Assembly (NCBI GenBank): GCA_963734625.1
Contig: CAVTHW010000003.1
Span: forward strand, 496,001 to 560,000
DNA length: 64,000 nt
Source: CAVTHW01 sp963734625
GTDB lineage: Bacteria > Acidobacteriota > Terriglobia > Bryobacterales > Bryobacteraceae
Direction: 5' to 3'
Shown here: positions 27,246 through 35,825 of the stretch, in pieces
Layout: every line of letters begins with the position of its first letter
How positions within the stretch are numbered: position 1 is the stretch's first letter
Notes under the pieces: generated by a model
What the model was told of the DNA's origin: nothing
Database searches by the model: none
The model's input: only the letters and a program-made list of their open reading frames with translations
Position numbers and translations under genes: made by a program

Positions 27246-28699
27246 GGCAAGGCTCCGTTTTGCGCCGGGTCCGCTTTTTGCTGGCGCACGAACTTGTGCC
27301 GCTTGGAGCGCAGGGCCAGGTACTCGCGGGCTTCCTTGTAGAGGCGCCGGCGCTCGGCGTCATCGAACATGGCCTTGCGCACGATGCGCCAGGCCACGCG
27401 GGGGCGGAAGTAGTATCCGTCGTAGAACCGCTCCACCCAATCCACGAGTTCGGCGCGATCCAGGCCGGGATAGATGATGTTGGGCAGTTGGTGCCCGGTC
27501 TCATCGGTCATGGCGTCGAAGGTCATCAGGTTGTTGCGCCGGGCGTAGTCGTAGAACTCGGTGCCGGGGTAGGGATGAGCGATGGAAACCTGGATGGTCT
27601 CGGTATCCAGGCGCTTGGCGAACTCGACCGTGTTCTGCAGGCTTTGCCTGGTTTCGCCGGGGAGCCCCACGATGAAATCGCCGTGAATCGCCAGGCCGAG
27701 CCGCTTGGCATTCTCGGTGAAACGCAAAGCCATCTCGACGGTGGCGCCCTTCTTGATGTTCTTGAGCACTTGCGGGTCGCCGGATTCGTAACCGACAATC
27801 AGCAGCCGGCAGCCCGCCGCCTTCATTTCCTTGAGGGTCTCGAAGTCCGTGGTCACGCGGGAGGTGCACGACCAGGTGGCCTTCAGCGGCTTAAGCTTCC
27901 GGCAAACCTCGATGGTCCGCGCCTTCTGGTAGTTGAAGGTGTCGTCGTCGAAGAAGATCTCCCGCAGGTCCGGGAACGACTCCCGGGCGAAGCGCACCTC
28001 ATTGGCGACATCCTCGGCCGAGCGCCGCCGCCAGCGGTGTCCGGAGTGAGTCTGCGGCCAAAGGCAGAAGGTGCACATCGCGGGGCAGCCGCGTGAGGTG
28101 TAGAAGGCCAGGAACGGGTGCAGGAGAAAGGGGACGTTATAGCGGGTAATGTCCAAGTCCCGCTGGTAGACCTTGGTGACCCAGGGCAGTTGGTCGAGGT
28201 TCTCGACCGGCGCGGCGTCGGGATTGTGGACGAAGCCGCGGTTGTTCCGGTAGCTGACCCCGGCGATCTCCGCCAGGGGTTTGCCGCGGGCGAAATCCAC
28301 TATCTGGTAGTCGAACTCCCGCCGCACGACGAAGTCGATGGCCTTGGAGGCGGCGAGCACCTTCTCCGGCTCGACGGTGGCCGGCGGCCCCACGAAGACC
28401 ACTTTCAGTTTCGGGTTGCGATCCCGCATCATATCGGCGATTTTCACGTCGACGCCGAAGCCGGGAGTGGAAGTGAACAGGACCAGCAACTCGAAGTCGC
28501 TGGCCATGGCGACGGTCTCGCCGATTGAGATGCGGTGAGGCGGGGCGTCCACCACCTTGCTATCGCTCAGCATCCCCGCCGGATAGCAGAGCCAGACCGG
28601 GTACCAATAGGATTCGATTTCCCGGGTGGCCGGCCAGCGCGACCCGGCCCCGCCGTCGAAACCCTCAAAAGAGGGTGGATTCAGAAAGAGCGTCCGCAT
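27242..28699 (-). CDS. hpnJ: Hopanoid-associated B12-binding radical SAM protein HpnJ
   Basis: 485 residues from the ATG at 28699 (MRTLFLNPPSFEGFDGGAGSRWPATRE, the characteristic HpnJ opening). The N-terminal cobalamin-type domain has VFVGPPATVEPEKVL. The radical SAM core has the cysteine motif SRGCPAMCTFCLWPQ, then FFDDDTFNYQKAR and IVGYESGDPQVLKNIKKG. In Burkholderia and others, HpnJ converts the glucosamine-linked bacteriohopanetetrol into the cyclitol ether; HpnI and the deacetylase HpnK act before it. HpnI is encoded three genes downstream. No HpnK-like (YdjC) gene is visible in the window. Confidence 0.9.
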   Translation of the reverse strand: MRTLFLNPPSFEGFDGGAGSRWPATREIESYWYPVWLCYPAGMLSDSKVVDAPPHRISIGETVAMASDFELLVLFTSTPGFGVDVKIADMMRDRNPKLKVVFVGPPATVEPEKVLAASKAIDFVVRREFDYQIVDFARGKPLAEIAGVSYRNNRGFVHNPDAAPVENLDQLPWVTKVYQRDLDITRYNVPFLLHPFLAFYTSRGCPAMCTFCLWPQTHSGHRWRRRSAEDVANEVRFARESFPDLREIFFDDDTFNYQKARTIEVCRKLKPLKATWSCTSRVTTDFETLKEMKAAGCRLLIVGYESGDPQVLKNIKKGATVEMALRFTENAKRLGLAIHGDFIVGLPGETRQSLQNTVEFAKRLDTETIQVSIAHPYPGTEFYDYARRNNLMTFDAMTDETGHQLPNIIYPGLDRAELVDWVERFYDGYYFRPRVAWRIVRKAMFDDAERRRLYKEAREYLALRSKRHKFVRQQKADPAQNGALP

Positions 28700-28736
28700 G
28701 GAGCCAACTTTGAGTGTAGGGCACTTCACCCGCGGG

Positions 28737-29510
28737 TTACCAGCCTAAGGGACAGAACCGCGACTGGGCCAGTTCGGGGAGCGTCAGATTGGCGAAGTGG
28801 ATATTCAGCCGGGCCTGACCCACAATTCGCGTATCCACCACCGTCTCGACGACCGTGGGAACCGCCATTCCATCCTGAATCTCGTAGCGGCGGACGAAGC
28901 GCACTTTCCTGAGAAACACCGAGGGATTCTTGACGAACTCACCCGACTCCAGCACCGGCAGGAAGGTCTCGGAGTCCACCCGGATCTCACCCTTAAACAG
29001 CCCTACACGCTTCGATTTCGGCGTCACTTGGAATATGTAGGCTTGTTTGTCGCCGACCGTGGATGTGCCCTTGTACTTGAACTTGTAGTTCTCCGAGGTG
29101 ATCCCCATGGAGAGTGGCTTCCCGTTGGGTTTCGCCTGGCCGCTGCTGGCTTCCGTCTCCGCCGACATGTAGCGCGCGATCACATCCTTCAAGGCCGTCT
29201 TATCCCCCGACGACCACAGCGCTTCGTAGGTGATCTGTCCCAAGCGCGTGATCCCGCGCAGCGCATGGAGGATTGCGGACTTCTTGAGCATGGGCAGTTG
29301 CGCCTCGATCTCCACTTCCATGGTGGTGTTCCGGAGGCTGGTCTGGGATTTCTGGAAAGCGTCGAAGTAACGATCCAGAGCCACGGTCCACGGCACCAAG
29401 GCCGGCAGGGAGACCTCGGCCGGGGTATCCGCGGGCACGGGTTCCGTGTCAGCAAAAACCGGCGCCGCCAACGCCAGAAAGGACAAAGCTGTGATAAGTA
29501 AATACTTCAA
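28737..29510 (-). CDS. Exported protein of unknown function (beta-rich, LolA/RseB-like shape)
   Basis: 257 residues with a clear signal peptide (MKYLLITALSFLALAAPVFA). The mature part opens with a helical segment (ALDRYFDAFQKSQTSLRNTTMEVEIEAQLPML) and continues with alternating strands (YKFKYKGT, KQAYIFQVTPKSKRVGLFKGEIRVDSETFLPVLESGEFV). This order resembles the open barrel of LolA/RseB-type lipid-binding proteins, where Lys-Arg-rich RVGLFKGEIRVD is common. It ends 37 bp upstream of the hpnJ start on the same strand and could belong to that transcription unit. Function is not established. Confidence 0.7.
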   Translation of the reverse strand: MKYLLITALSFLALAAPVFADTEPVPADTPAEVSLPALVPWTVALDRYFDAFQKSQTSLRNTTMEVEIEAQLPMLKKSAILHALRGITRLGQITYEALWSSGDKTALKDVIARYMSAETEASSGQAKPNGKPLSMGITSENYKFKYKGTSTVGDKQAYIFQVTPKSKRVGLFKGEIRVDSETFLPVLESGEFVKNPSVFLRKVRFVRRYEIQDGMAVPTVVETVVDTRIVGQARLNIHFANLTLPELAQSRFCPLGW

Positions 29511-29693
29511 TTCAATCCCATCCAGGTACAGTTATCGCGCCTCTGCCTTGCAGCACATATTCCTCTATAGTTTACCAGGAATCCACGCCGCCCGGCAAAT
29601 CACCACTACTGCTTAAGATGCTCCCAAGGAGAATTGGTGTCATTGAGTCTTCGCGGCTTTGCGAGAACCAGTTTCAACGAATAGCTCAAGAGC

Positions 29694-31130
29694 TCAGCGC
29701 CGCAGCGGGTCTTCGACCCAGGGAGGCGTGGCCTGGAGCAGACGGCCCAACTCGGGCTCGATTGCCTCCATCTTGCCCTTCATCCGCCAGGCCACATTCC
29801 GGTAGCTGAGGTGCCCTTTGACTCCGCTGCGGACGCGGCAGATGTACTCGGCTTCGGCAAAATCCATTTTGAAAAGGAAGCGGGAGCGGGTTCCGAACGG
29901 CAGCAGGTAGTGCGAGCCAGGCGCGGGCAGCGAGTCGAGGGTCGTCAGCGCCGCCTGCATCGCCGGGTCATAAGTTTCCTTCAAGCCGGCGTCGAGGACC
30001 GCCTGGGGCGTCTCGAATCCAAGCCGCGAGGAGAAATCCTGCCGGAACTGGTGACAGCGCCGGTGCCGGTGGAGATCCCGATACGCGCCGATGTCCATGA
30101 CGATGTCGAAGGCGTAGGGCCCGCCCCGGAAGCCGCGCAAAAGCTCGTCGCGGTCGGTGCGCGAACGCACGGCCAGATCCAGAACCTCGCGGCGGCGCTC
30201 CTCGCTCCAGCTCCGGGCCAGTTCGTAAAGCTCGCGGAAGGGCCGGTCCGTGACCGGGTACAACAGCGTAGCGACAATGTCGGCGGCGGCTTCGGTGGGC
30301 CGCAGCAGGTCCACGGCGTCAAGCTCGAGCCCCGCCGCGGCCGGCAGATTCTGCGCGGCCCAGAGGCTCAGGTCCCGCCGCGCATCCATAACATAGCTGT
30401 CGGGCTCGACCCACTGGGTGAGGGTGGGCGCGGCAGGCTCGCGCGGCGCGTGGTCGTCCCAAACGCAGCCGGGCTCGGCAGCGCAGGCGGCGGCCATCTC
30501 GCCGCCTATTTCGCGCAGTTCCGCGTAGCCGGACGCCTTCAGGCGGCGGATCTGCTTCTCGAGCGTGCGAATGCTGGTTATCTGGCCCACATTGGTGGGG
30601 ATCCCGAGGAACAGGAGATAGCGGGCGACGTCGAAAGCCCGCGCCGCGATGTTGCGCTGGTAGACCTCGGGCTTCATGTCCGCCGGACGAGGCAGGCGTT
30701 CGGCGAGGTGCGCGGCCGCGGCGGCATGCACTTTGCCGTAAGCCTCGATCAGCCGGGAAGCCGCGTCCTGGTAGCGCGAGGCATCGGCCAGGTCGAACTC
30801 GGGCGGGGTCACGAAACCGCCGCGCGAGAAGTCCTGATAGCGCGAGCTCTTGGCTTGTCCATCCCAGAGCGGCTCGTCTTCAATCTCGATAGCCGCCAGT
30901 TCGGAGATTCCCTCGAAGCACAGAGTCAGATGGCCGAGGTCGGCGATGGAGGAGTGCCCGTACTGAAAGTAGAAGTGCTCCAGGAACTTCGTGGAGTCGT
31001 GGGTGCGAACCCATTCGAGCGACTGCCGGATGGAATCCGGAGACCGGCTATAGCGCGCCAGGGCGTAGGCGCACTTCTCCGGCGGCAGGGGCGAGAGGGT
31101 CAACACGCGGCTGGTTCGCTCTTGAGGCAT
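29694..31130 (-). CDS. thyX: Long two-domain ThyX-like (flavin-dependent thymidylate synthase) protein
   Basis: 478 residues, about twice the usual ThyX length. The N-half has the ThyX-like HFYFQYGHSSIADLGHLTLCFEG, then DGQAKSSRYQDFSR. The C-half has DLHRHRRCHQFRQDFSS and a YLLPFGTRSRFLFKMDFAEAEYICRVRS segment. Classical ThyX carries a single RHRxxSxNxxSxRY motif; here the RHR part is clearest in the C-half and the SSRY part in the N-half. This suggests a duplicated protein whose active site is shared between halves. Methylation of dUMP to dTMP is likely given the divergent dut gene 24 bp away, but the altered motif leaves doubt. Confidence 0.75.
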   Translation of the reverse strand: MPQERTSRVLTLSPLPPEKCAYALARYSRSPDSIRQSLEWVRTHDSTKFLEHFYFQYGHSSIADLGHLTLCFEGISELAAIEIEDEPLWDGQAKSSRYQDFSRGGFVTPPEFDLADASRYQDAASRLIEAYGKVHAAAAAHLAERLPRPADMKPEVYQRNIAARAFDVARYLLFLGIPTNVGQITSIRTLEKQIRRLKASGYAELREIGGEMAAACAAEPGCVWDDHAPREPAAPTLTQWVEPDSYVMDARRDLSLWAAQNLPAAAGLELDAVDLLRPTEAAADIVATLLYPVTDRPFRELYELARSWSEERRREVLDLAVRSRTDRDELLRGFRGGPYAFDIVMDIGAYRDLHRHRRCHQFRQDFSSRLGFETPQAVLDAGLKETYDPAMQAALTTLDSLPAPGSHYLLPFGTRSRFLFKMDFAEAEYICRVRSGVKGHLSYRNVAWRMKGKMEAIEPELGRLLQATPPWVEDPLRR

Positions 31131-31154
31131 GACAGGCTATGATAGCTAAGTTCG

Positions 31155-31586
31155 ATGATCGTAAGAATCCAACGCCTGGATCCAGCCGCCTTTCTGCCCG
31201 CGTACGCCCACGGCCCTGAAGAAGACGCGGGGATGGACCTGCGGAGTCTGGAAGAAGCGACGCTCGAGCCAGGCGTGCCGCGGGCCGTGAGAACCGGCAT
31301 CGCCATCGAGTTGCCGCCGGGCTTTGAAGCGCAGGTGCGCCCGCGCAGCGGGCTGGCGCTGAATCACGCGATCACGCTGCCCAATGCACCGGCAACCATC
31401 GATCCGGGCTACCGCGGCGAGATCAAGGTCATCCTGCTGAACCTCGGCCGGGAAGCCTACGCCGTCCGGCCTGGGGACCGGATTGCGCAACTTGTCATCG
31501 CCCGCTACGAACGCGTTGAATGGGAGGAAGGGGAGCTGAACTCGACACGCCGCGGCGGGGGAGGGTTCGGCTCGTCGGGAAGATAG
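31155..31586 (+). CDS. dut: dUTP diphosphatase (dUTPase)
   Basis: 143 residues with all five trimeric dUTPase motifs: AGMDLRS (25-31), RPRSGLA (56-62), APATIDPGYRGEI, RIAQLVIARYE and a C-terminal RGGGGFGSSG arm. It hydrolyses dUTP to dUMP, protecting DNA from uracil and feeding thymidylate synthesis. It is divergent from the ThyX-like gene with only 24 bp between the start codons. A TATGAT box at 31138-31143 implies a very short or absent leader. Confidence 0.96.
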   Translation: MIVRIQRLDPAAFLPAYAHGPEEDAGMDLRSLEEATLEPGVPRAVRTGIAIELPPGFEAQVRPRSGLALNHAITLPNAPATIDPGYRGEIKVILLNLGREAYAVRPGDRIAQLVIARYERVEWEEGELNSTRRGGGGFGSSGR

Positions 31587-31592
31587 GACAAA

Positions 31593-32428
31593 GTGGCGGC
31601 GACACCGATCTTCAAGCGGGCTGGCGGCCTGGCAACTCTCGCTTCTGGCGGGGGCCCTCGTCTCCAGCGCGCTCGCCGCGGCCAAGCCCGAACGTCAGGT
31701 CTTCGCTCTGCGGGGGCGCGATCAGGTCGTCTACCACCTGGTGGCTAGCGCGCCCACCGATTCCGCGCATCCCGCTGTAGCTTTTCCTGCCTGGCGATGG
31801 CGGCTGGCACGGAGCGGCCATCGACATGGCCCGCATGATCGCGTCGCTCGGCTACGAGGTCTACGGCCTGGACGTGAAACGGTACCTAACCAGCTTCACC
31901 AGCAGGGAGGGCGCCTTGGATGAAGCCCAGATGGCCGCTGATCTGGAGCAGGTGATTCAGCGGGTGTCCGCGGCGAACCAGGATCCGATGCTGCTGGTAG
32001 GTTGGTCCCAGGGGGCAGCGATGGCGGTCCTGGCCGCGGCGCGCGGCGAGCCCAAGGGGCGCATCGAAGGAGTGCTTACGGTTGCGCTCCCAGAGGAAGC
32101 GTCTCTGGGCTGGCGCCGGCGCGACACCCTCCGGTCGGTGTTTCACCTGGAGCCGCATGAGCCGCGTTTCGAAGTCGCGCCCCTGTTGCTGGATATGGCC
32201 CAAACGCCGATTTGGATGGTGTATGGGACGAAGGATCGCTTCACGCCGGCTTCCATCGCCCGCAGGCTGGTGCGATTGGTACAGGGGCCCAAGCGCCAGC
32301 ACGAGATCCAGGATGCGGACCACGACATGAGCGGACACCGGGCCGATCTGCGGCGATCCTTAAGCACCGGGCTGGCCTGGCTGGCGGGGCAGCCGAGCCC
32401 GAGTCCCCTGGTGGACGGCGTGGAGTAA
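31593..32428 (+). pseudogene. VirJ/AcvB-like alpha/beta hydrolase, frameshifted
   Basis: The upstream frame shows a signal-type stretch (AAWQLSLLAGALVSSALAAAKPERQ) and continues to HPAV near 31779. One extra G at about 31780 then throws the frame. Deleting it gives PAVLFLPGDGGWHGAAIDMARMIA, the exact VirJ N-terminal motif. The downstream frame is intact: GYEVYGLDVKRYLTSF, LLVGWSQGAAMAVLAAAR (nucleophile Ser), and a final DADHDMSG His region. VirJ-type proteins are periplasmic serine hydrolases. The beginning near 31593-31620 may hold a second lesion, since no in-frame start is obvious. Sequence error is a real alternative to gene loss. Confidence 0.7.
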
Positions 32429-32555
32429 GTGCGTCGAAAGCATGGACCCGTCACCCGTCGCTCGGGAAGTATACTATGCTTCTGCATTCGAAAGAGGGGG
32501 CCGATTGGTTCGACTGAAGGCGCGTGACGGCAGGAACCCGGGGGAACTCGCCGCC

Positions 32556-33302
32556 ATGGACTTGGATGTACATCTTGACGACAGGGCGCTGAGGAAGAAG
32601 TACGTCGTTACGATGTTCGATATTCTAGCCCCTGGCTACGACGCGTTCACTGGGATGTTCTCCTTCGGAATGGATGGCAGATGGAAAGCCCGTTTGCTCA
32701 AGGAAGGCGTGAAACGTGCTGTCAAGACTCCGCGTATTCTGGATCTAGCGTGTGGAACGGGTGATCTCGGCGCTGAACTGGCCCAGCGCACTGGGGCCAG
32801 TCTGGCACTGGGTTTCGATTTTAGTTTGCAGATGCTCACGGAAGCCACACGGAGGTTTCGTGATGGCCGTCACGTCTTGACCCTGGTCGCCTGCGACATG
32901 CTAGAGCTGTGTGTCGCCGACAAGAGCGTGGACGTCATCACTGTTGGGTATGGCATTCGAAACACGGCGGATCCTGGGCAGGCATTGCGGGAGATTGCGA
33001 GAGTGCTTAGACCCGGCGGCATACTGCTCAACCTCGATTTCTACAAACCTGTTGGGAGATTATGGCGTGAGTTGTTTATTTCCTACATGTGGAACGCAGG
33101 ACGACTCGCGGGATGGCTGTGGCACCGGGAGCCGATTGTGTACGGCTATCTGGCCCCTTCGATTCGGCGGTACGTGACTATGCCGGAGTTCGAAAGCTTG
33201 CTCGGGGCTGTCGGTTTCGAGGTAGAGTGGCGGTCCTCGCGACTTGGCGGCGGGATCGGACTCCACGTCGCCAGACGTCTAGAGGCACGTCTCCAGGCCT
33301 GA
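32556..33302 (+). CDS. UbiE/COQ5-type SAM-dependent methyltransferase
   Basis: I place the start at 32556 (MDLDVHLDDRALRKKYVVTMFDILAPGYDAF), with a GGGGGAA site upstream; 248 residues. SAM-binding motif I is ILDLACGTGDLGAELA, motif II DKSVDVITVGYGIRNTADPGQALREIARVLRPGG, and the UbiE-like LLNLDFYKP follows. The UbiE signature region (GIRNxxD) is intact, so the substrate is probably an aromatic or quinone-like ring. It converges with a type III polyketide synthase gene, 81 bp away, suggesting it could methylate that enzyme's product instead of menaquinone. By eye its codon usage is less GC-biased than that of its neighbours. Confidence 0.82.
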   Translation: MDLDVHLDDRALRKKYVVTMFDILAPGYDAFTGMFSFGMDGRWKARLLKEGVKRAVKTPRILDLACGTGDLGAELAQRTGASLALGFDFSLQMLTEATRRFRDGRHVLTLVACDMLELCVADKSVDVITVGYGIRNTADPGQALREIARVLRPGGILLNLDFYKPVGRLWRELFISYMWNAGRLAGWLWHREPIVYGYLAPSIRRYVTMPEFESLLGAVGFEVEWRSSRLGGGIGLHVARRLEARLQA

Positions 33303-33383
33303 CAGCGTTCTTATGTGAAGGTTCTTGCGAATTGCGGTCCGGGACGAGGCGGAGGTCAATACTAGAGTCCGCTCGCAGACGCT

Positions 33384-34406
33384 TCACTCCACCCAACGCA
33401 AGAGGGCGCCTTCGGCGGCAAACCCCGCGCCCATCGCGGCCATCACGGCCAAGTCCCCCGGCCGGGGACCGCCGGAACTCATGACGCGGTCGAGCACGAA
33501 GAGGACCGTGGCCGAGGACATGTTGCCGAAGTTCCTGAACACCTCCCGCGAGTGGCGGAGGTGCTCCGCGCTGAGTCCCAGGCGCCTGCCGGCGTGGTCG
33601 AGCACCTTCCGGCCCGCCGAGTGCAGAATCCAAAAACGAATGTCGGACTGCCTGACGCCGTGTTCTTCGAGCAGCGATCCCACCAGGTCGGCCAGCACCT
33701 CCGCTCCCACGGCCGGAAGGTCCCTGGATAGAATCAGCCGGCGATGGCCATCCGGAAAGTCAAAACCCGTCAGGCCCATGTGCTCCGTCCGGATGAGGGT
33801 GCGGTGACCCAGCACCTCGAATCCGGGGCCCTGCGAAGACAAGTAGACCGCGCCGCCGCCGTCCGCGAAGATAGCTTCACCGAGGGCGGCCTCAACCGAG
33901 CCGTCGCGGTAGAGCGCCGCCGAGCAGATCTCGACCGCGGCGGCGACCGCTTTGTGATCGGGGTAGGCCCGCACGTGATTCCAGGCGGCTTGCAGCGCAA
34001 CCATTCCCGCGGCGCAGCCCGTGTCTCCGATATGAGCCCGCTGGATGGACGGGCGCAGGCTCAAGTCCCGGATAAAGACCGTATCCAGGTGCGGGCACAA
34101 CGTGACGGTGCAGGTGGACGTTGACAGGAAGTCCACGCTGGAAGCGTCCGCGCCCGCTCTTTCCAGGCAGGCGCGGATCGCCTGTCCGCCGATCTCGGCC
34201 GCGCCTTTGCGTGCGCGGTCCTGCATTTGGTCCGTGGTTTCCTCGCCCCGGAATTCCGGCGGGAAGTAGAGGTGGCGGGAGTCAATGTCGCTATTCAGGA
34301 AGAAGGTCTCGCGGGTGCGATTCGGCCCGGCGATGTCCAGGAGCTGCTGCTGGGTGTAACACCAGTGGGGCACAGCCGTCCCGACGGCAACGATTCTCGG
34401 CAGCAT
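33384..34406 (-). CDS. Type III polyketide synthase (chalcone/stilbene synthase family)
   Basis: 340 residues. The thiolase-fold catalytic triad is present: Cys in AHIGDTGCAAGMVALQ, His in RFWILHSAGRKVLD, and Asn in EVFRNFGNMSSATVLFVLD. The C-terminal MGAGFAAEGALLRW matches the family's GPGxxxE element in shape. Such enzymes condense an acyl-CoA starter with malonyl-CoA units into pyrones, resorcinols or phloroglucinol-type rings. The convergent UbiE-like methyltransferase may tailor the product. The starter cannot be read from the sequence. Confidence 0.88.
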   Translation of the reverse strand: MLPRIVAVGTAVPHWCYTQQQLLDIAGPNRTRETFFLNSDIDSRHLYFPPEFRGEETTDQMQDRARKGAAEIGGQAIRACLERAGADASSVDFLSTSTCTVTLCPHLDTVFIRDLSLRPSIQRAHIGDTGCAAGMVALQAAWNHVRAYPDHKAVAAAVEICSAALYRDGSVEAALGEAIFADGGGAVYLSSQGPGFEVLGHRTLIRTEHMGLTGFDFPDGHRRLILSRDLPAVGAEVLADLVGSLLEEHGVRQSDIRFWILHSAGRKVLDHAGRRLGLSAEHLRHSREVFRNFGNMSSATVLFVLDRVMSSGGPRPGDLAVMAAMGAGFAAEGALLRWVE

Positions 34407-34566
34407 TCAAAGCCCCTCCCTGGCGCGGAATCCAGTGTGCTGCGTCGCAAATGCTGACCACTCCCTCCCGGTCGTGGTTCAGTTGTATCTCGCTGAGCCA
34501 GAAGCGCGACGACGCACACCACTAGCATTGTAAGGCGTACCTCGTGCCGGGCACAAGGCGCTTGCT

Positions 34567-35175
34567 TCACGGGGCTCTTCTGGCCCTCAGCTTGAACTCC
34601 ACTCGCATCTCGTTCTTGGTGCCGATGAGCCCGAGGGCCGCACCCGGCGGCTTCAGACCGTAGTCTTTCATAAGAACCTGGGCGTTACCCTCGAAATCCA
34701 GGGTGTCAGGCTCACTCGCGGCGAGGGTCACCTCTAAGGTCACAGGCGCGGCGATCCCCCTGATTTCCAGAGAACCCTTCACTTGAAACCGGCCGCCCCC
34801 CAGCGCAATGACTTGGCGCGAGGTGAAGTGAAGGTGGGGGTGCTTGGGGATGTCCATCATCTTGAAAGCCTGGGCCTGGATCTTTCCGCGGTCGCTTTCG
34901 CTAATCCAGGTATCTTGACAGGCCCCGCTTGCCCCTTCGATCGCAAACTCGACGGTGGAGTTCTCCGGCTGGGACTGGTCATAGCGCACCACACCGGAGT
35001 AGTCGCTGAACAGGAATACGTGTTTCCGGCCCTCCCAAATCCCGCTCTTGTAGACTTCAAGCGCAAAGCGCTGTTGAGGCGCGGGCCGAAGCTCGTAAAG
35101 CGTTGGCGGATGTTGCTGCGAAAAAGCGGGCGTCAGGAGAAGCGCGGCGCCAGCACAACGGAGAATTGCTCTCAT
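34567..35175 (-). CDS. YceI-family lipid-binding protein
   Basis: The start at 35175 gives MRAILRCAGAALLLTPAFS, a signal peptide; 202 residues. The YceI lipocalin-like barrel is recognisable from STVEFAIEGASGACQDTWISESDRGKIQAQAF, PKHPHLHFTSRQV, VKGSLEIRGIAAPVTLEVTL and EMRVEFKLRAR. These periplasmic proteins bind isoprenoid or amphiphilic lipids. It overlaps slightly in frame extension, but not in chosen start, with the upstream signal-peptide protein gene (stop at 35207), so the two may be co-transcribed. Confidence 0.85.
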   Translation of the reverse strand: MRAILRCAGAALLLTPAFSQQHPPTLYELRPAPQQRFALEVYKSGIWEGRKHVFLFSDYSGVVRYDQSQPENSTVEFAIEGASGACQDTWISESDRGKIQAQAFKMMDIPKHPHLHFTSRQVIALGGGRFQVKGSLEIRGIAAPVTLEVTLAASEPDTLDFEGNAQVLMKDYGLKPPGAALGLIGTKNEMRVEFKLRARRAP

Positions 35176-35206
35176 TGGCACACGCGCTCCTCTCTGCACT
35201 TCCGCA

Positions 35207-35644
35207 CTAGCTGCAAGCGCCATAGTCTTTCGCCAGCCCGTGTACCTCGAACATATTCTGACCGGAGCCGACGTGGACCTTCTTACCTTTTAGCCTCACC
35301 CGCTCCCCCGGCTGAAGTGAAACCGACGAATTGTACTGAAGCACGTAAGTGTCCGCGGGTTTCTTCCCGACCAATTCCATTTGACCGTTGTCGCGTTTCA
35401 CCAGACACCCCGTGAGGCCAGCCCGGCTACGCATCACGAAATAGCCGACGCCAATGCCAGCGGCAGCGGCAGCGCCGATCGCGATTCCTGTCGAGCTTTT
35501 GTAGCCGCCAGACGGTGCGGTGTATACCGGTGTCGTCCCTGTCCCCGTCCCTGGACCCATGCCCGGGGGGTACTGCTGCGCGAACGCACACGCCGCGCAT
35601 CCCACCACTGCAACGGCGATTCCAGCTACCAATCGACTTGCCAT
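35207..35644 (-). CDS. Small exported protein with glycine-rich linker and C-terminal beta domain
   Basis: 145 residues: signal peptide (MASRLVAGIAVAVVGCAACAFA), a Pro/Gly/Thr-rich stretch (YPPGMGPGTGTGTTPVYTAPSGG), and one hydrophobic helix (GIAIGAAAAAGIGVGYFVM). The C-terminal domain (LTGCLVKRDNGQMELVGKK, YVLQYNSSVSLQPGERVRLKGKKV, VHGLAKDYGAC) has the look of an OB-like fold, with GC-LV at the start and GxxVxVxG-type strands. Such proteins are common in Acidobacteria but uncharacterised. It precedes the YceI gene by 31 bp on the same strand. Confidence 0.7.
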   Translation of the reverse strand: MASRLVAGIAVAVVGCAACAFAQQYPPGMGPGTGTGTTPVYTAPSGGYKSSTGIAIGAAAAAGIGVGYFVMRSRAGLTGCLVKRDNGQMELVGKKPADTYVLQYNSSVSLQPGERVRLKGKKVHVGSGQNMFEVHGLAKDYGACS

Positions 35645-35716
35645 TGGGACCCCTCCTGAATGTGGGATGCTTCGCCGGGCTTTACGCTGGTAAAATTCCG
35701 CTTTGTGGGGGGGATT

Positions 35717-35792
35717 TGGTGGACGGCGCGGGATTCGAACCCGCGACCCCGGCGTTGCGAACGCCGTGCTCTCCCAGCTGAGCTAGCCGCCC
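35717..35792 (-). tRNA. tRNA-Ala (anticodon CGC)
   Basis: The minus strand gives acceptor GGGCGGC/GCCGTCC (one G-U pair), D arm GCTC..GAGC, anticodon stem CGGCG/CGCCG with loop TTCGCAA, variable loop GGGTC, and T arm GCGGG-TTCGAAT-CCCGC. Discriminator A is followed by encoded CCA (35717-35719). Confidence 0.97.
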
Positions 35793-35825
35793 ACCGGTCG
35801 TGCGACTGGTTTCAATATAACACGG

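Noticed and set aside
29811..31142. 443-codon plus-strand open frame
   Set aside because: Antisense shadow of the ThyX-like gene; low-complexity Gly/Arg/Val composition and no recognisable domain.
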